Under the pieces are notes generated by a model. That model worked only from the letters and a program-made list of their open reading frames with translations. It had not been told where the DNA came from and ran no database searches. A stretch of DNA of 64,000 nucleotides from Brachybacterium sp036311905 (GTDB taxonomy: Bacteria; Actinomycetota; Actinomycetes; Actinomycetales; Dermabacteraceae), in NCBI RefSeq assembly GCF_036311905.1, contig NZ_JAZDCH010000028.1:1-64000 (forward strand), in the 5' to 3' direction. This document shows, piece by piece, positions 18,301 to 25,052 of the stretch (its first letter is position 1; each line of letters begins with the position of its first letter). The position numbers were made by a program, and so were the translations under genes.

Positions 18301-18732
18301 TTCGCGCTCGTGCCGATGGCGCTCGGCATCACCGGCAACGGCGGCTTCATCGCGCAGCCGCTCGCGGTCGTGGTGATCGGCGGCCTGATCTCCTCGACCC
18401 TGCTCACCCTGGTCATCGTCCCGGTGCTGTACCGGATCGCGGAGGGCCCGGGGGAACGCCGACGGCTGCGCGAGGTGGAGCGTCAGGAGGGTCTGCGCCG
18501 CGAGCGCGAGGCCGCCGAGGCCCAGCGCCTCGCGCAGCAGCAGGCCGAGCGGGACGCCGCCGAGCGAGCCGCCGGAACCGCCCCGGAGCGCCGCACCGTC
18601 ACCGGGTCGATCCCCGCCGCGCCCGCTGACGGCCCGGCCCGACCGTCGGCCGGCTCGCACCGCGGCCGCCGGGCGTCGCTCCGGGAGCGCGGCGGGCTCC
18701 TCGGGATCCTCCGCGCCCGACGGAGGCGCTGA
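15319..18732 (+). CDS. RND-type efflux permease (HAE1/SwrC-like)
   Basis: A 1137-residue exporter. Helix 1 is near residues 11-30; the first large periplasmic-type loop carries PGSSSEQVRDRLTRPIEQ, the porter-domain pattern of AcrB homologues. A block of helices begins around 355 with ESILALAEEGLLGLLFAVGV and contains the proton-relay motif GRVVDDSIVVIENI (two adjacent Asp in helix 4). A second loop and helix block mirror this, with GIVVTNAIVLIDLVNQY near 950. The C-terminal ~100 residues are charged and Ala/Glu-rich. In Gram-positive cells such RND proteins work without an outer-membrane channel; no membrane-fusion partner is adjacent. The ATG at 15319 has GAGGAGC upstream. A two-component system follows 34 bases after it and may control envelope stress. 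Confidence 0.9.
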   Translation: MNRLARLSLSNRSFIALVCLAVSILGVFAMTTMRQELIPSVSLPQIQVITTAPGSSSEQVRDRLTRPIEQSLGGLENVESTSSTSQAGMSMVTVELTYGTDTARAANQVDAALSRLDGQLPEDAEPQVVAGGTSDLPAVVLSISSDLDPSELAGRLDASVTQELERVDGVSSVAVIGAPEQIVRITPDEAALAEHGLVEDDIATALDASGLSLPGGEVVDGDRTLDVVLGQRVDSIESLEGIMLMPSQETPAEEAPADGELGADGEEGTEQPAPAQPVALGEVATVEQTVQDPTSISRTNGRESLVVMVTATADGNVVDISSGVEDVLADTLPGVGGDAQADVVFDQAPFIQESILALAEEGLLGLLFAVGVILLFLRRVRPTIVTAISIPTSLLIAFIGMLVTGYTLNMLTLAALTISIGRVVDDSIVVIENIQRHMTYGKAKLRAILDAVGEVAGAITASTLATVVVFLPIAIVGGMAGELFRPFALTVGIAMLSSLLVALTIVPVLAYWFLKAPKGHEDLDPEDEEAVARIRAASEEKEEGGWLHRGYAAVLRGTVDTLTRRLLTVGAAIVVLIATVPLFQLVNINFLGDTGQNIASLTQTLPAGTSLEQSSEKATASEDALLGIDGVETVQTTIGGGGFSLGGSGSNEISFSITTDAEADQEALLDAMVTALEALPEPGTVEAADIASPTGSSSVDILITGPTAADRQAANDALLAELDPLPAGVAEVTSDLQADQPTAVVTVDREAAAQRGLTEEAVVGLVAQQMFPGAIGSITLEDTELDIYVERGESVDTLQQLRDIELMGSIPLTDVASVEEVASRPAIDTRDTLETVTVSLAPSGEDVSEATVAAQDAIEAADLPEGVEATVGGTAADIDETFGQLGIAMLAAILLVYVLLVWIFKSLIQPLILLVSIPFAATGALGLLVITRVPLGLPSMIGLLMLVGIVVTNAIVLIDLVNQYRRAGMGLDEALHTGAAKRLRPILMTAAATIFALVPMALGITGNGGFIAQPLAVVVIGGLISSTLLTLVIVPVLYRIAEGPGERRRLREVERQEGLRREREAAEAQRLAQQQAERDAAERAAGTAPERRTVTGSIPAAPADGPARPSAGSHRGRRASLRERGGLLGILRARRRR

Positions 18733-18754
18733 CCCGCCCCCGTCGGCCGTCCCC

Positions 18755-18760
18755 TACGAT
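18755..18760 (+). promoter_or_regulatory. -10 box of the two-component system
   Basis: TACGAT ends 6 bases before the ATG at 18767, without a ribosome site, predicting a leaderless kinase mRNA separate from the RND transcript. Confidence 0.45.
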
Positions 18761-18766
18761 CCCCGT

Positions 18767-20308
18767 ATGCCCGAGACGACCCCGCGCCGCCTCCCGCGCC
18801 CCCTGTCGGCGCGCGGTTGGTCGGTGCGCACCCGGGTGCTCTCCACCGTCGTGCTGTTCATGACGATGGGGCTCGCGGTGACCGGGGTGCTCACCTACGC
18901 GGCCCAGTTCCGGGTGCTCGAGGAGCGGCTGCAGAGCGAGCTCGAGCAGGAGCTGAGCGAGCTCGAGCTGATCGCGAAGGACACCGACGAGGAGGGTGAG
19001 TACCAGCACGAGAGCGTCGACGAGGTCCTCCGGGCGGCGACTACCTCGGCGGTCCCCTCGGACAACGAGACGGTGCTCGCCCTGATCGACGGCGAGCCCG
19101 CCTACAAGCCCTTCCAGCAGGACTTCGAGCTGGTGGGGGAGGGGGTCCCCGGCTCCGCGGAGATGCTCGCGGAGATCGAGCGGCTCCACGTGCCGGGACG
19201 CACCGTCACCACGACCGTTCAGCACGAGGGCCGCGACCTGCGGATGCTGATCGCCTCGGTGAGGGTCGCCGGGGACGACGCCGCGGGGATCTTCGTGGTC
19301 GCCGCCGACGCCAACCCCCCGCAGGCGGAGCTGTGGCGCTCGGTGGCGACCTTCACGGTCATGTCGCTGCTCGCGCTCCTGGTCGCGGCGGTCCTCGCCT
19401 ACCTGGTGACCGGGCGGATGCTGCGTCCTCTCGAGTCGCTCCGCGAGGCGACCGAGCAGATCACGGTCGACGACCTCGAGCGGCGCGTCCCCGTGCCCGA
19501 GGGTCGGGACGACATCGCCGCGCTCGCCCGCAACTTCAACCGGATGCTCGCCCGCATCCAGGCCGGTTTCGTCGAGCAGCGCCGCTTCATGAGCGACGTC
19601 GGCCACGAGCTGCGCACCCCGCTGACCATCGTGCGCGGCACCCTCGAGACCACCGATCCGGGTGATCCGGCGGACGTCCGCGAGGCCCACGAGATCGCGA
19701 TCGACGAGCTGGATCGCATGGGCCGCGTGGTCGGGGACCTGTCCGAGCTGGCCGCCTCCTCCCGCCCCGACTTCGTGCGGCCGCGGAGGACGGATCTCGG
19801 GGACGCCGTCCGCTCGGCCTTCTCCCGCCTGCCCCATATCGGGGAGCGCGAGTGGGTGCTCGAGCGCACCGCCGAGGGGACGGTGCTGCTAGACCAGCAA
19901 CGCCTCACCCAGGCGCTGGTGCAGCTCGCCGCCAACGCGGTGCGCTACAGCGAGCCCGGGACCCGCATCGCCGTGATCGCGGACCGGGTGGCGGGCCCCG
20001 CCGGCCCCGAGCTCCACGTCGCCGTGCGCGACCAGGGGATCGGCATCGCCGCTGCGGACCAGGAGCGCATCTTCGAGCGCTTCACCCGGGTCGAGGGCGC
20101 TCCCGGCTCGGGCTCCGGCCTCGGGCTGCCGATCGTGCGCGCCATCGCCGAGGGGCACGACGGGGAGGTGCGCGTCGAGTCGACGCTCGGTGAGGGCTCC
20201 ACGTTCACCCTGGTCCTGCCCTGGCGCACCCCGGCGGACGGCGATACTGGGGACGAGAGCGCCGTGAGCGAGGGCCCGACCGAGAGGCCCGGAGGGAGCA
20301 GTCGATGA
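18767..20308 (+). CDS. Sensor histidine kinase (OmpR-partner type)
   Basis: A 513-residue kinase. Two membrane helices (about 29-48 and 188-210) enclose a ~140-residue sensor region. A HAMP linker follows (TGRMLRPLESLREATEQIT, then DDLERRVPVPEGRDDIAAL). The phosphorylated histidine is H280 in SDVGHELRTPLT. The ATP-binding domain shows NAVRYSEPGTRIAV (N box), VRDQGIGIAAADQERIFERF (G1/F boxes) and GSGLGLPIVRAIAEGH (G2). The start is leaderless behind TACGAT. Its stop overlaps the response-regulator start by ATGA. The sensor region shows no known domain to me; given the neighbourhood, it may sense envelope damage or a cation. Confidence 0.9.
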   Translation: MPETTPRRLPRPLSARGWSVRTRVLSTVVLFMTMGLAVTGVLTYAAQFRVLEERLQSELEQELSELELIAKDTDEEGEYQHESVDEVLRAATTSAVPSDNETVLALIDGEPAYKPFQQDFELVGEGVPGSAEMLAEIERLHVPGRTVTTTVQHEGRDLRMLIASVRVAGDDAAGIFVVAADANPPQAELWRSVATFTVMSLLALLVAAVLAYLVTGRMLRPLESLREATEQITVDDLERRVPVPEGRDDIAALARNFNRMLARIQAGFVEQRRFMSDVGHELRTPLTIVRGTLETTDPGDPADVREAHEIAIDELDRMGRVVGDLSELAASSRPDFVRPRRTDLGDAVRSAFSRLPHIGEREWVLERTAEGTVLLDQQRLTQALVQLAANAVRYSEPGTRIAVIADRVAGPAGPELHVAVRDQGIGIAAADQERIFERFTRVEGAPGSGSGLGLPIVRAIAEGHDGEVRVESTLGEGSTFTLVLPWRTPADGDTGDESAVSEGPTERPGGSSR

Positions 20309-20994
20309 GGATCCTGATCGCCGAGGACGAGGCGCGCATCGCCCGGTTCATCGAGCGGGGGCTGAAGGCCAACGGCTACGCCTCGACGGTGGTGGAGGAC
20401 GGCATCAGTGCCCTCGATCTCGCCTCGAGCGGCGACTTCGACCTGCTGATCCTCGACGTGGGGCTGCCGCGCATGGACGGCTTCCAGGTGCTGAAGGCCC
20501 TGCGCGGCATGGAAGTGCAGATTCCGATCCTCATGGTCACCGCCCGCACCGGCGTGGACGACACGGTGCAGGGCCTCGAGGGCGGCGCCAACGACTACAT
20601 CGCCAAGCCCTTCCGCTTCGAGGAGCTGCTCGCCCGGGTCAAGCTGCGGGCCCGGGAGGCAGCCGCGGGGGCGGCGACGGCGAGCGCCGACGTGCTCGGC
20701 CTCGGGGATCTCACCCTCGACCTGCGCACCCGCGTCGCGAGCCACGCCGCGGACGGCGAGCCGCGCTCCGTCGAGCTCTCCTCGCGCGAGTTCACGATGG
20801 CTCGCGTGTTCCTGGAGAACCCGGGGCAGGTGCTCACCCGCGACCTGCTGCTCTCGAAGGTGTGGGGCTACGACTACGACGGCGCCTCCAACGTGGTCGA
20901 CGTGTACGTCGGCTACCTCCGCGGCAAGCTCGGCGCGGCCCGGATCGCGACCGTCCGCGGAGCGGGCTACAAGATGGTCGATCCCGGCGCCTGA
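20305..20994 (+). CDS. OmpR/PhoB-family response regulator
   Basis: A 229-residue regulator. The receiver has the acidic pair in AEDEARI, the phosphorylation site D51 in LILDVGLPRMDG, a Thr in MVTARTG and the Lys in YIAKPFRFEELLARV. The C-terminal winged helix runs from about 130, with SSREFTMARVFLENPGQVLTRDLLLSKVWG and a wing ending VRGAGYKM. It is coupled to its kinase by ATGA. Regulators of this family bind direct repeats spaced by 11 bp. Two such sites, each next to a GAGAGGCCTCTC palindrome, lie just downstream (21011-21049 and 22051-22087) and are the obvious candidates for its targets. Confidence 0.92.
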   Translation: MRILIAEDEARIARFIERGLKANGYASTVVEDGISALDLASSGDFDLLILDVGLPRMDGFQVLKALRGMEVQIPILMVTARTGVDDTVQGLEGGANDYIAKPFRFEELLARVKLRAREAAAGAATASADVLGLGDLTLDLRTRVASHAADGEPRSVELSSREFTMARVFLENPGQVLTRDLLLSKVWGYDYDGASNVVDVYVGYLRGKLGAARIATVRGAGYKMVDPGA

Positions 20995-21010
20995 CCTGCG
21001 ACGCGGCGCA

Positions 21011-21049
21011 CATGAGAGGCCTCTCATGAGCCGCTCACGGGCGCTTCAT
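21011..21049 (+). promoter_or_regulatory. Palindrome plus 11-bp direct repeats, copy A
   Basis: A perfect 18-bp palindrome CATGAGAGGCCTCTCATG (21011-21028) is followed by CTCAT, CTCAC and TTCAT starting at 21023, 21034 and 21045, exactly 11 bp apart. The arrangement recurs at 22051-22087 before another gene. It is what an OmpR-family regulator would bind, and such a gene ends 16 bases upstream. Confidence 0.65.
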
Positions 21050-21072
21050 CCCGTTCGTCCATGCTCGCGACC

Positions 21073-21780
21073 ATGAAGTCGCTGCGCACTCTCGCGATCC
21101 TGGTCGCCGTCGCCCTCGCCGCCGTGGGGCTCGCCGTGCTGCCCGCGGTCGAGCCGGCGCCGGCGGAGCGACCCGGGATCGTGGTGGGCGAGGACTCGCT
21201 CGAGTTCCCGTCCGCCTCCGACGGCGGGGGAGCAGGCGGCGCACCCGAGGGTTCGAGCGCGGGCTCTGCGGCGACGGCCGACGGCTCCGGCGCTGCGGCG
21301 GGTGACGCCGATGGTGCTGTGGCGGGCACGGCCGACGGGGACGGGACGTCGGTCGCCCTGCCCACCGCGGCCGCCGGGTCCTCCTCCCGCACCGTCCCGC
21401 TCGGCTCCCAGGGCATGCAGTACGAGCCCTCGCCGTCGCCGGCCCCTGCTCCCGCCCCCGCGCCGACGAGCTCCGGGTCCACGGGCGGCTCGGGCTCCGG
21501 CGGGTCTGGCGGCTCCAGTTCGTCGAGCTCGTCCAGCTCGGGGGGCTCCGGTAGTTCGGGCGGTTCCCGCAGCTCGGGCGGCTCCAGCTCCTCCAGCTCC
21601 TCCGGGTCCTCGTCCTCCTCGTCCTCAACGCCCCGCGCCCCCTCGCGCCCCGCCGCCCCCAGCAGCGCCTGCGAGTGGGACGACGACGGCTGGGAGTGCG
21701 ACGACGACGATGACGATGACGACGGCGATGACGATGATGACGACGACGATGACGATGACGATGACGATGACGACGACTGA
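21073..21780 (+). CDS. Secreted Ser/Gly-rich protein with poly-aspartate tail
   Basis: A 235-residue protein (an alternative ATG at 21061 adds 4 residues). MKSLRTLAILVAVALAAVG is a good signal peptide, probably cleaved after AEPAPA-like residues near 30. The middle is low complexity: Gly/Ala/Asp, then Pro/Ala, then long Ser/Gly runs. The last 40 residues contain CEWDDDGWEC followed by 8 Asp, one Gly and 17 Asp to the stop. The two Cys could form a small loop. The product is extracellular or wall-bound and extremely acidic, so it might bind Ca2+ or other cations, or trap cationic peptides; this is inference. Nine of the 25 tail codons are GAT, unusual for this GC-rich genome. The gene carries the copy-A regulator motif immediately upstream. 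Confidence 0.65.
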   Translation: MKSLRTLAILVAVALAAVGLAVLPAVEPAPAERPGIVVGEDSLEFPSASDGGGAGGAPEGSSAGSAATADGSGAAAGDADGAVAGTADGDGTSVALPTAAAGSSSRTVPLGSQGMQYEPSPSPAPAPAPAPTSSGSTGGSGSGGSGGSSSSSSSSSGGSGSSGGSRSSGGSSSSSSSGSSSSSSSTPRAPSRPAAPSSACEWDDDGWECDDDDDDDDGDDDDDDDDDDDDDDDDD

Positions 21781-21873
21781 TCGCCCCGCCACCGCCCGCC
21801 CCGCCCCGTAGCCCCGCCCGCCCCCATCCGCCCGCCCCGCCCCCATCCCCACTCCACCTCCGGTGACCCACCA
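21781..21873 (+). other. Short intergenic stretch after the poly-Asp gene
   Basis: C-rich DNA dominated by CCGCCC/CCCCGCCC runs (21781-21860). I see no gene, hairpin or promoter in it before the inverted-repeat element begins at 21874. Confidence 0.4.
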
Positions 21874-21982
21874 GTTACGGCGCCTGAGGGAGCATGTTTT
21901 GTTGGAAACGCTCCCTCCTTGTTCATCAAGAGTGGCCTGGGGGAGCATGTTCGGCGAAACATGCTCCCTCAGGCGCCGTAAC
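21874..21982. repeat. 109-bp element with perfect 26-bp terminal inverted repeats
   Basis: The arms 21874-21899 and 21957-21982 are perfectly complementary over 26 bases, with a 57-base spacer. The arms begin GTTACGGCGCC and contain GGGAGCATGTTT. Inside, the same GGGAGC/GCTCCC core appears again, so two smaller hairpins (about 21888-21916 and 21939-21970) can form instead of the long cruciform. The segment is lower in GC than its surroundings and codes for nothing convincing. It resembles a REPIN or miniature inverted-repeat element; a structured RNA or bidirectional terminator is possible. Confidence 0.7.
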
Positions 21983-22050
21983 GCGTGGCCGGGGCGGGAA
22001 CCGCGCGGAGTCGGGCGGCGGCGGGCGGGGAAGTGGGCGGGAAGCGCGCC

Positions 22051-22087
22051 TGAGAGGCCTCTCATCCGCGCTTCATCGGCGGTTCAT
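22051..22087 (+). promoter_or_regulatory. Palindrome plus 11-bp direct repeats, copy B
   Basis: TGAGAGGCCTCTCA (22051-22064, perfect) is followed by CTCAT, TTCAT and TTCAT starting at 22061, 22072 and 22083, again exactly 11 bp apart. It matches copy A at 21011 in both parts and lies 54 bases before the P-loop protein gene. Confidence 0.65.
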
Positions 22088-22141
22088 CGCCGCCCGCTTC
22101 ACTGCTCATGTCCGTTCCCCAGACCTCCCCAGGAGCACGCC

Positions 22142-23296
22142 ATGACCCTCCTCGAGCACACCACCGCCCAGACCCCTTCCCCGGTCGAGACCGTCGTCTC
22201 CGCCCCGGAGCTGCGGGCTCGTCTGGAGCGGGCCAAGCACGCCTTCTCGACCCGCGCCGTCGCCTCGCACGTGCGCTCCGCGGAGGGGCTGCACCTGCTC
22301 ACCGGTGACCACGTGCCGCAGGCCGGCGAGGTGGTCCTCGCCCGGGTCACCTCCCTCGGCCACCACAAGCGGATCGAGACGCCGGCCTCCCGGCGCGCGG
22401 TGCTCTTCGAGGGCGACGAGATCGTCGTCGCCTACGGCAGCCGCTACGCCGCCGACCAGTTCCTGGCGCTCGTCCCCGGCGATCTCGGCCCCGCGCATCT
22501 CGCGGCCGCGGGCGGCCTCGCCTCCCGCGTCGTCGAGCAGCACGCGAAGATCGGCGCGGCCACCGAGATCGAGCCGGTCGGCGTGCTCGCCGACGCCGAC
22601 GGGCCGATCACCCTCGCCCGGGTCTCCGCCCACCGTCCCGTCCGCCAGGTGACCGACCGCGTCGACCGCCCCGCGCACCACGTGCCCGTGCTCGCCGTGC
22701 TCGGCACCTCGATGAACTCCGGCAAGTCGACGGTGCTGGCCGAGCTGGCCCACGGCCTCGCCGCCGCGGGCCTGCGGGTCGCCGCCGCGAAGGCCACCGG
22801 CACCGGCGCGGGCAACGACTACAACCTCTTCCTCGACGCCGGGGCGCACCGTGTCCTGGACTTCACCGACTTCGGTTACCCCTCGACCTTCGACGTCCCC
22901 TTCGACGAGGTGCGCGACCTGGTGTTCTCCCTCGCCGACGAGCTCGCGGGCGGGGCCGAGCGCCCCGACGTGGTGCTCCTCGAGATCGCCGACGGCCTGT
23001 ACCAGGGCGAGACCTCCCGCCTCCTCGCCGATCCCGAGATGGACCGGGTCGTCGACGGCATCGTGTTCGCTGCGGGGGACGCCCTGGGCGCCGTCGGCGG
23101 GGCCTCCGTCCTCTCCTCGCTGGGCCGCACCCCCGTCGCCGTCTCGGGCGTCGTGACCAGCTCGCCGCTCGCGACGGCCGAGGCCCGCCGCGCCCTCGAC
23201 GTGCCCGTGACGGCGACCTTCGACCTGGGCCGCGCCGACGTGGCCCGGGCCCTGCTCGCCGACGTGCTGGAGGGAGCCGGTGCCCGTGCGTCGTGA
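22142..23296 (+). CDS. P-loop NTPase, DUF1611/MobB-like, unknown function
   Basis: A 384-residue cytoplasmic protein. The N-terminal ~170 residues form a domain with no motif I know. A clear phosphate-binding loop, GTSMNSGKST, spans about residues 188-197, followed by VAAAKATGTGAGNDYNLFLDAGA and a Walker-B-like VVLLEIADGLYQGETSRLL. The layout resembles DUF1611 and MobB-type GTPases, but I cannot name a substrate. The ATG has AGGAGC upstream. The following ABC-like gene overlaps its end by 17 bases, so the two are co-expressed and probably work together. The copy-B motif upstream links it to the neighbouring two-component regulator. Confidence 0.6.
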   Translation: MTLLEHTTAQTPSPVETVVSAPELRARLERAKHAFSTRAVASHVRSAEGLHLLTGDHVPQAGEVVLARVTSLGHHKRIETPASRRAVLFEGDEIVVAYGSRYAADQFLALVPGDLGPAHLAAAGGLASRVVEQHAKIGAATEIEPVGVLADADGPITLARVSAHRPVRQVTDRVDRPAHHVPVLAVLGTSMNSGKSTVLAELAHGLAAAGLRVAAAKATGTGAGNDYNLFLDAGAHRVLDFTDFGYPSTFDVPFDEVRDLVFSLADELAGGAERPDVVLLEIADGLYQGETSRLLADPEMDRVVDGIVFAAGDALGAVGGASVLSSLGRTPVAVSGVVTSSPLATAEARRALDVPVTATFDLGRADVARALLADVLEGAGARAS

Positions 23297-25022
23297 CCGC
23301 GAACGGACGCCCGAGCGGCTCCCCAACGGCCTGCTGCGCCACGCCCCGCCGCTGCCCCCGCTGCTGCGCGGGGCGCGACGGCGCTGGCTCGCGGTGCTGG
23401 TCCTGCTGGGCCTCGGGCAGGCGGCCCTGGGGGCGACGAGCGCCTGGGCGCTGGTGCGGATGCAGGCGGCCCCCGTCGGCGGCTCCCCGCTGCTGCTGCG
23501 CGCCCTGCTGCTGCTCGTGGCCGTCGCCCTCGCCGTCGGCGCGCTCAAGGTGCACGAGCGGGTGGTGGCCGAGAAGCTGGGTCAGGACTACGTCCACCAG
23601 CTGCGGCTGACCCTGGTCGGCGACGCGCTCACGCCGGGCCATTCCACGTCGCTCGGCGTGACCGTCGCCCGCACCACCAACGACCTCTCGGGCGTCCGCA
23701 ACTGGGTGTCCCAGGGCATCGCGCCGCTGGTCGTGGCTGTCCCGCTGATCTGTGGCGGCCTCGCCACCCTCGCGGTGCTGCACCCGGCGCTGGCCCTCGC
23801 CATGGGCCTGCCGCTGGCGGTCCTCGGCGTGCTGATGCTGCCGTGGGCGCGCACCGCCCTGATCAAGACCCGGCAGATGCGCCGCACCCGCGGGAAGCTC
23901 GCGACCCGCATCGCCGACACCGTCACCGCCTCCGACGGGATCCTCGCCGCGGGCGGGACCAAGCGCGAGCTGCGCAACCTGCGGGAGGCCTCCGGGGACC
24001 TGGTGGAGATCGCGGTGGACCGCGCCGAGACCGTCGGCACCATCCGTGCGGGCGGCATCGTCGCCTCCACCCTGACCACCCTGCTGGTCGCCGCGACCGG
24101 CACCTATCTCGGCCTTGCGCCGGGGGTGACGATGGCGGCGATGGCCGTGGCCGGTCTCGCCTCCACCCCGGTGCTCGAGCTGGGCCGCATCGTCGAGTAC
24201 CGCCAGACCTACCGGGCGGCGCGCATGGTGCTGGGCCCCGCGCTCGCCGGAGCGCAGGCGCGACGCGAGCGGGCCGAGCGCCGCCGTCGGGCCTCCGCGG
24301 AGCTCCCGGCCCCCCGCCCGGGCGCGGACGGCGAGGTGCTGGTCCACCTCGAGCTGCCCGGCCTGACCGCGCCGGGAGAGCCGCTGCGCGCCCGCTCCCG
24401 CGACCGGATCCGCCTGGTCTCCGAGGACCCGGACTCCCCGCACGAGCTCGTGCGGCGCCTGTTCGAGCTGTCCCCAGGACCGGACTCCGACGAGCCCGAC
24501 GCCGTGTGGGTCGGCGGCGAGAACCTGCGCCAGGTCTCCGCCAAGCGGGCCCGGGTGCTGGTGGGCGGCGCGAGCTCCGGCACCGTCTTCGAGCGGGGCA
24601 CGGTGCGCCGGGCCCTGCACTACCGTCGGCCCGACCTCGACGCCGCCCACGACCGCGAGGTCCTCGCGCTCGTCGGGCTGGACCCAGGCACACTGCCCGA
24701 GGGGATGCGGACCAAGCTGCGCAGCGGCGGCGAGCCGCTGGGCCGCGCGGACCGCGCCCGGCTCGCGCTCGCCCGCGCCGTCTACGGGGCGCCGCCGCTG
24801 CTCGTGATCGACGGCCTCGAGGGCGATCTCGACGACGCCGGGCGGGCCATGCTCGAGCGGGTCCTGGCCGACTACCCGGGCGCGGTGGTGATGGTGTCCT
24901 CGCAAGCCCTCGCCGCGCGGCTGGGTGCCCGCGAGCACCGGCTGCCCCGCCTGGACGCCTCCGCGCGGCAGCCCGTCGGCGTCGGCGGCCGCACTGCGGT
25001 CGACGAGGACGGGGACGAGTGA
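23280..25022 (+). CDS. ABC-exporter-like protein with degenerate ATPase domain (no Walker A)
   Basis: A 580-residue half-transporter-like protein. The N-terminal ~300 residues hold about five or six hydrophobic helices (near 34-57, 68-88, 148-190, 261-283), as in ABC exporters. The C-terminal domain (about 345-560) keeps the late motifs: RSGGEPLGRADRARLALARAVYG corresponds to the signature-helix region, and PPLLVIDGLEGDLD to Walker B and the D-loop, with MVSSQ at the switch position. Where GxxGxGKST should be there is only ARSRDRIRLVSEDPDSP, so ATP binding by the normal loop is unlikely. GTG start with GGAGGGA upstream, overlapping the P-loop gene. It may be a pseudo-ATPase exporter or need the neighbouring P-loop protein. 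Confidence 0.65.
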   Translation: MPVRRDRERTPERLPNGLLRHAPPLPPLLRGARRRWLAVLVLLGLGQAALGATSAWALVRMQAAPVGGSPLLLRALLLLVAVALAVGALKVHERVVAEKLGQDYVHQLRLTLVGDALTPGHSTSLGVTVARTTNDLSGVRNWVSQGIAPLVVAVPLICGGLATLAVLHPALALAMGLPLAVLGVLMLPWARTALIKTRQMRRTRGKLATRIADTVTASDGILAAGGTKRELRNLREASGDLVEIAVDRAETVGTIRAGGIVASTLTTLLVAATGTYLGLAPGVTMAAMAVAGLASTPVLELGRIVEYRQTYRAARMVLGPALAGAQARRERAERRRRASAELPAPRPGADGEVLVHLELPGLTAPGEPLRARSRDRIRLVSEDPDSPHELVRRLFELSPGPDSDEPDAVWVGGENLRQVSAKRARVLVGGASSGTVFERGTVRRALHYRRPDLDAAHDREVLALVGLDPGTLPEGMRTKLRSGGEPLGRADRARLALARAVYGAPPLLVIDGLEGDLDDAGRAMLERVLADYPGAVVMVSSQALAARLGAREHRLPRLDASARQPVGVGGRTAVDEDGDE

Positions 25023-25023
25023 C

Positions 25024-25050
25024 GGGCCGCGCCGCGGAAGGGCGCGGCCC
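25024..25050. terminator. Bidirectional hairpin between convergent genes
   Basis: GGGCCGCGCC (25024-25033) pairs perfectly with GGCGCGGCCC (25041-25050). It occupies the 30-base gap between the pseudo-ABC gene and the converging ferritin-like gene. Confidence 0.6.
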
Positions 25051-25052
25051 CC

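Noticed and set aside
15292..18660. A 1122-codon frame antisense to the RND exporter
   Set aside because: Composition is His/Asp/Gly-rich and typical of the reverse complement of a GC-rich coding strand.
23280..25022. First read as a normal ABC exporter
   Set aside because: No Walker A motif exists anywhere in the C-terminal domain, so it is described as degenerate.
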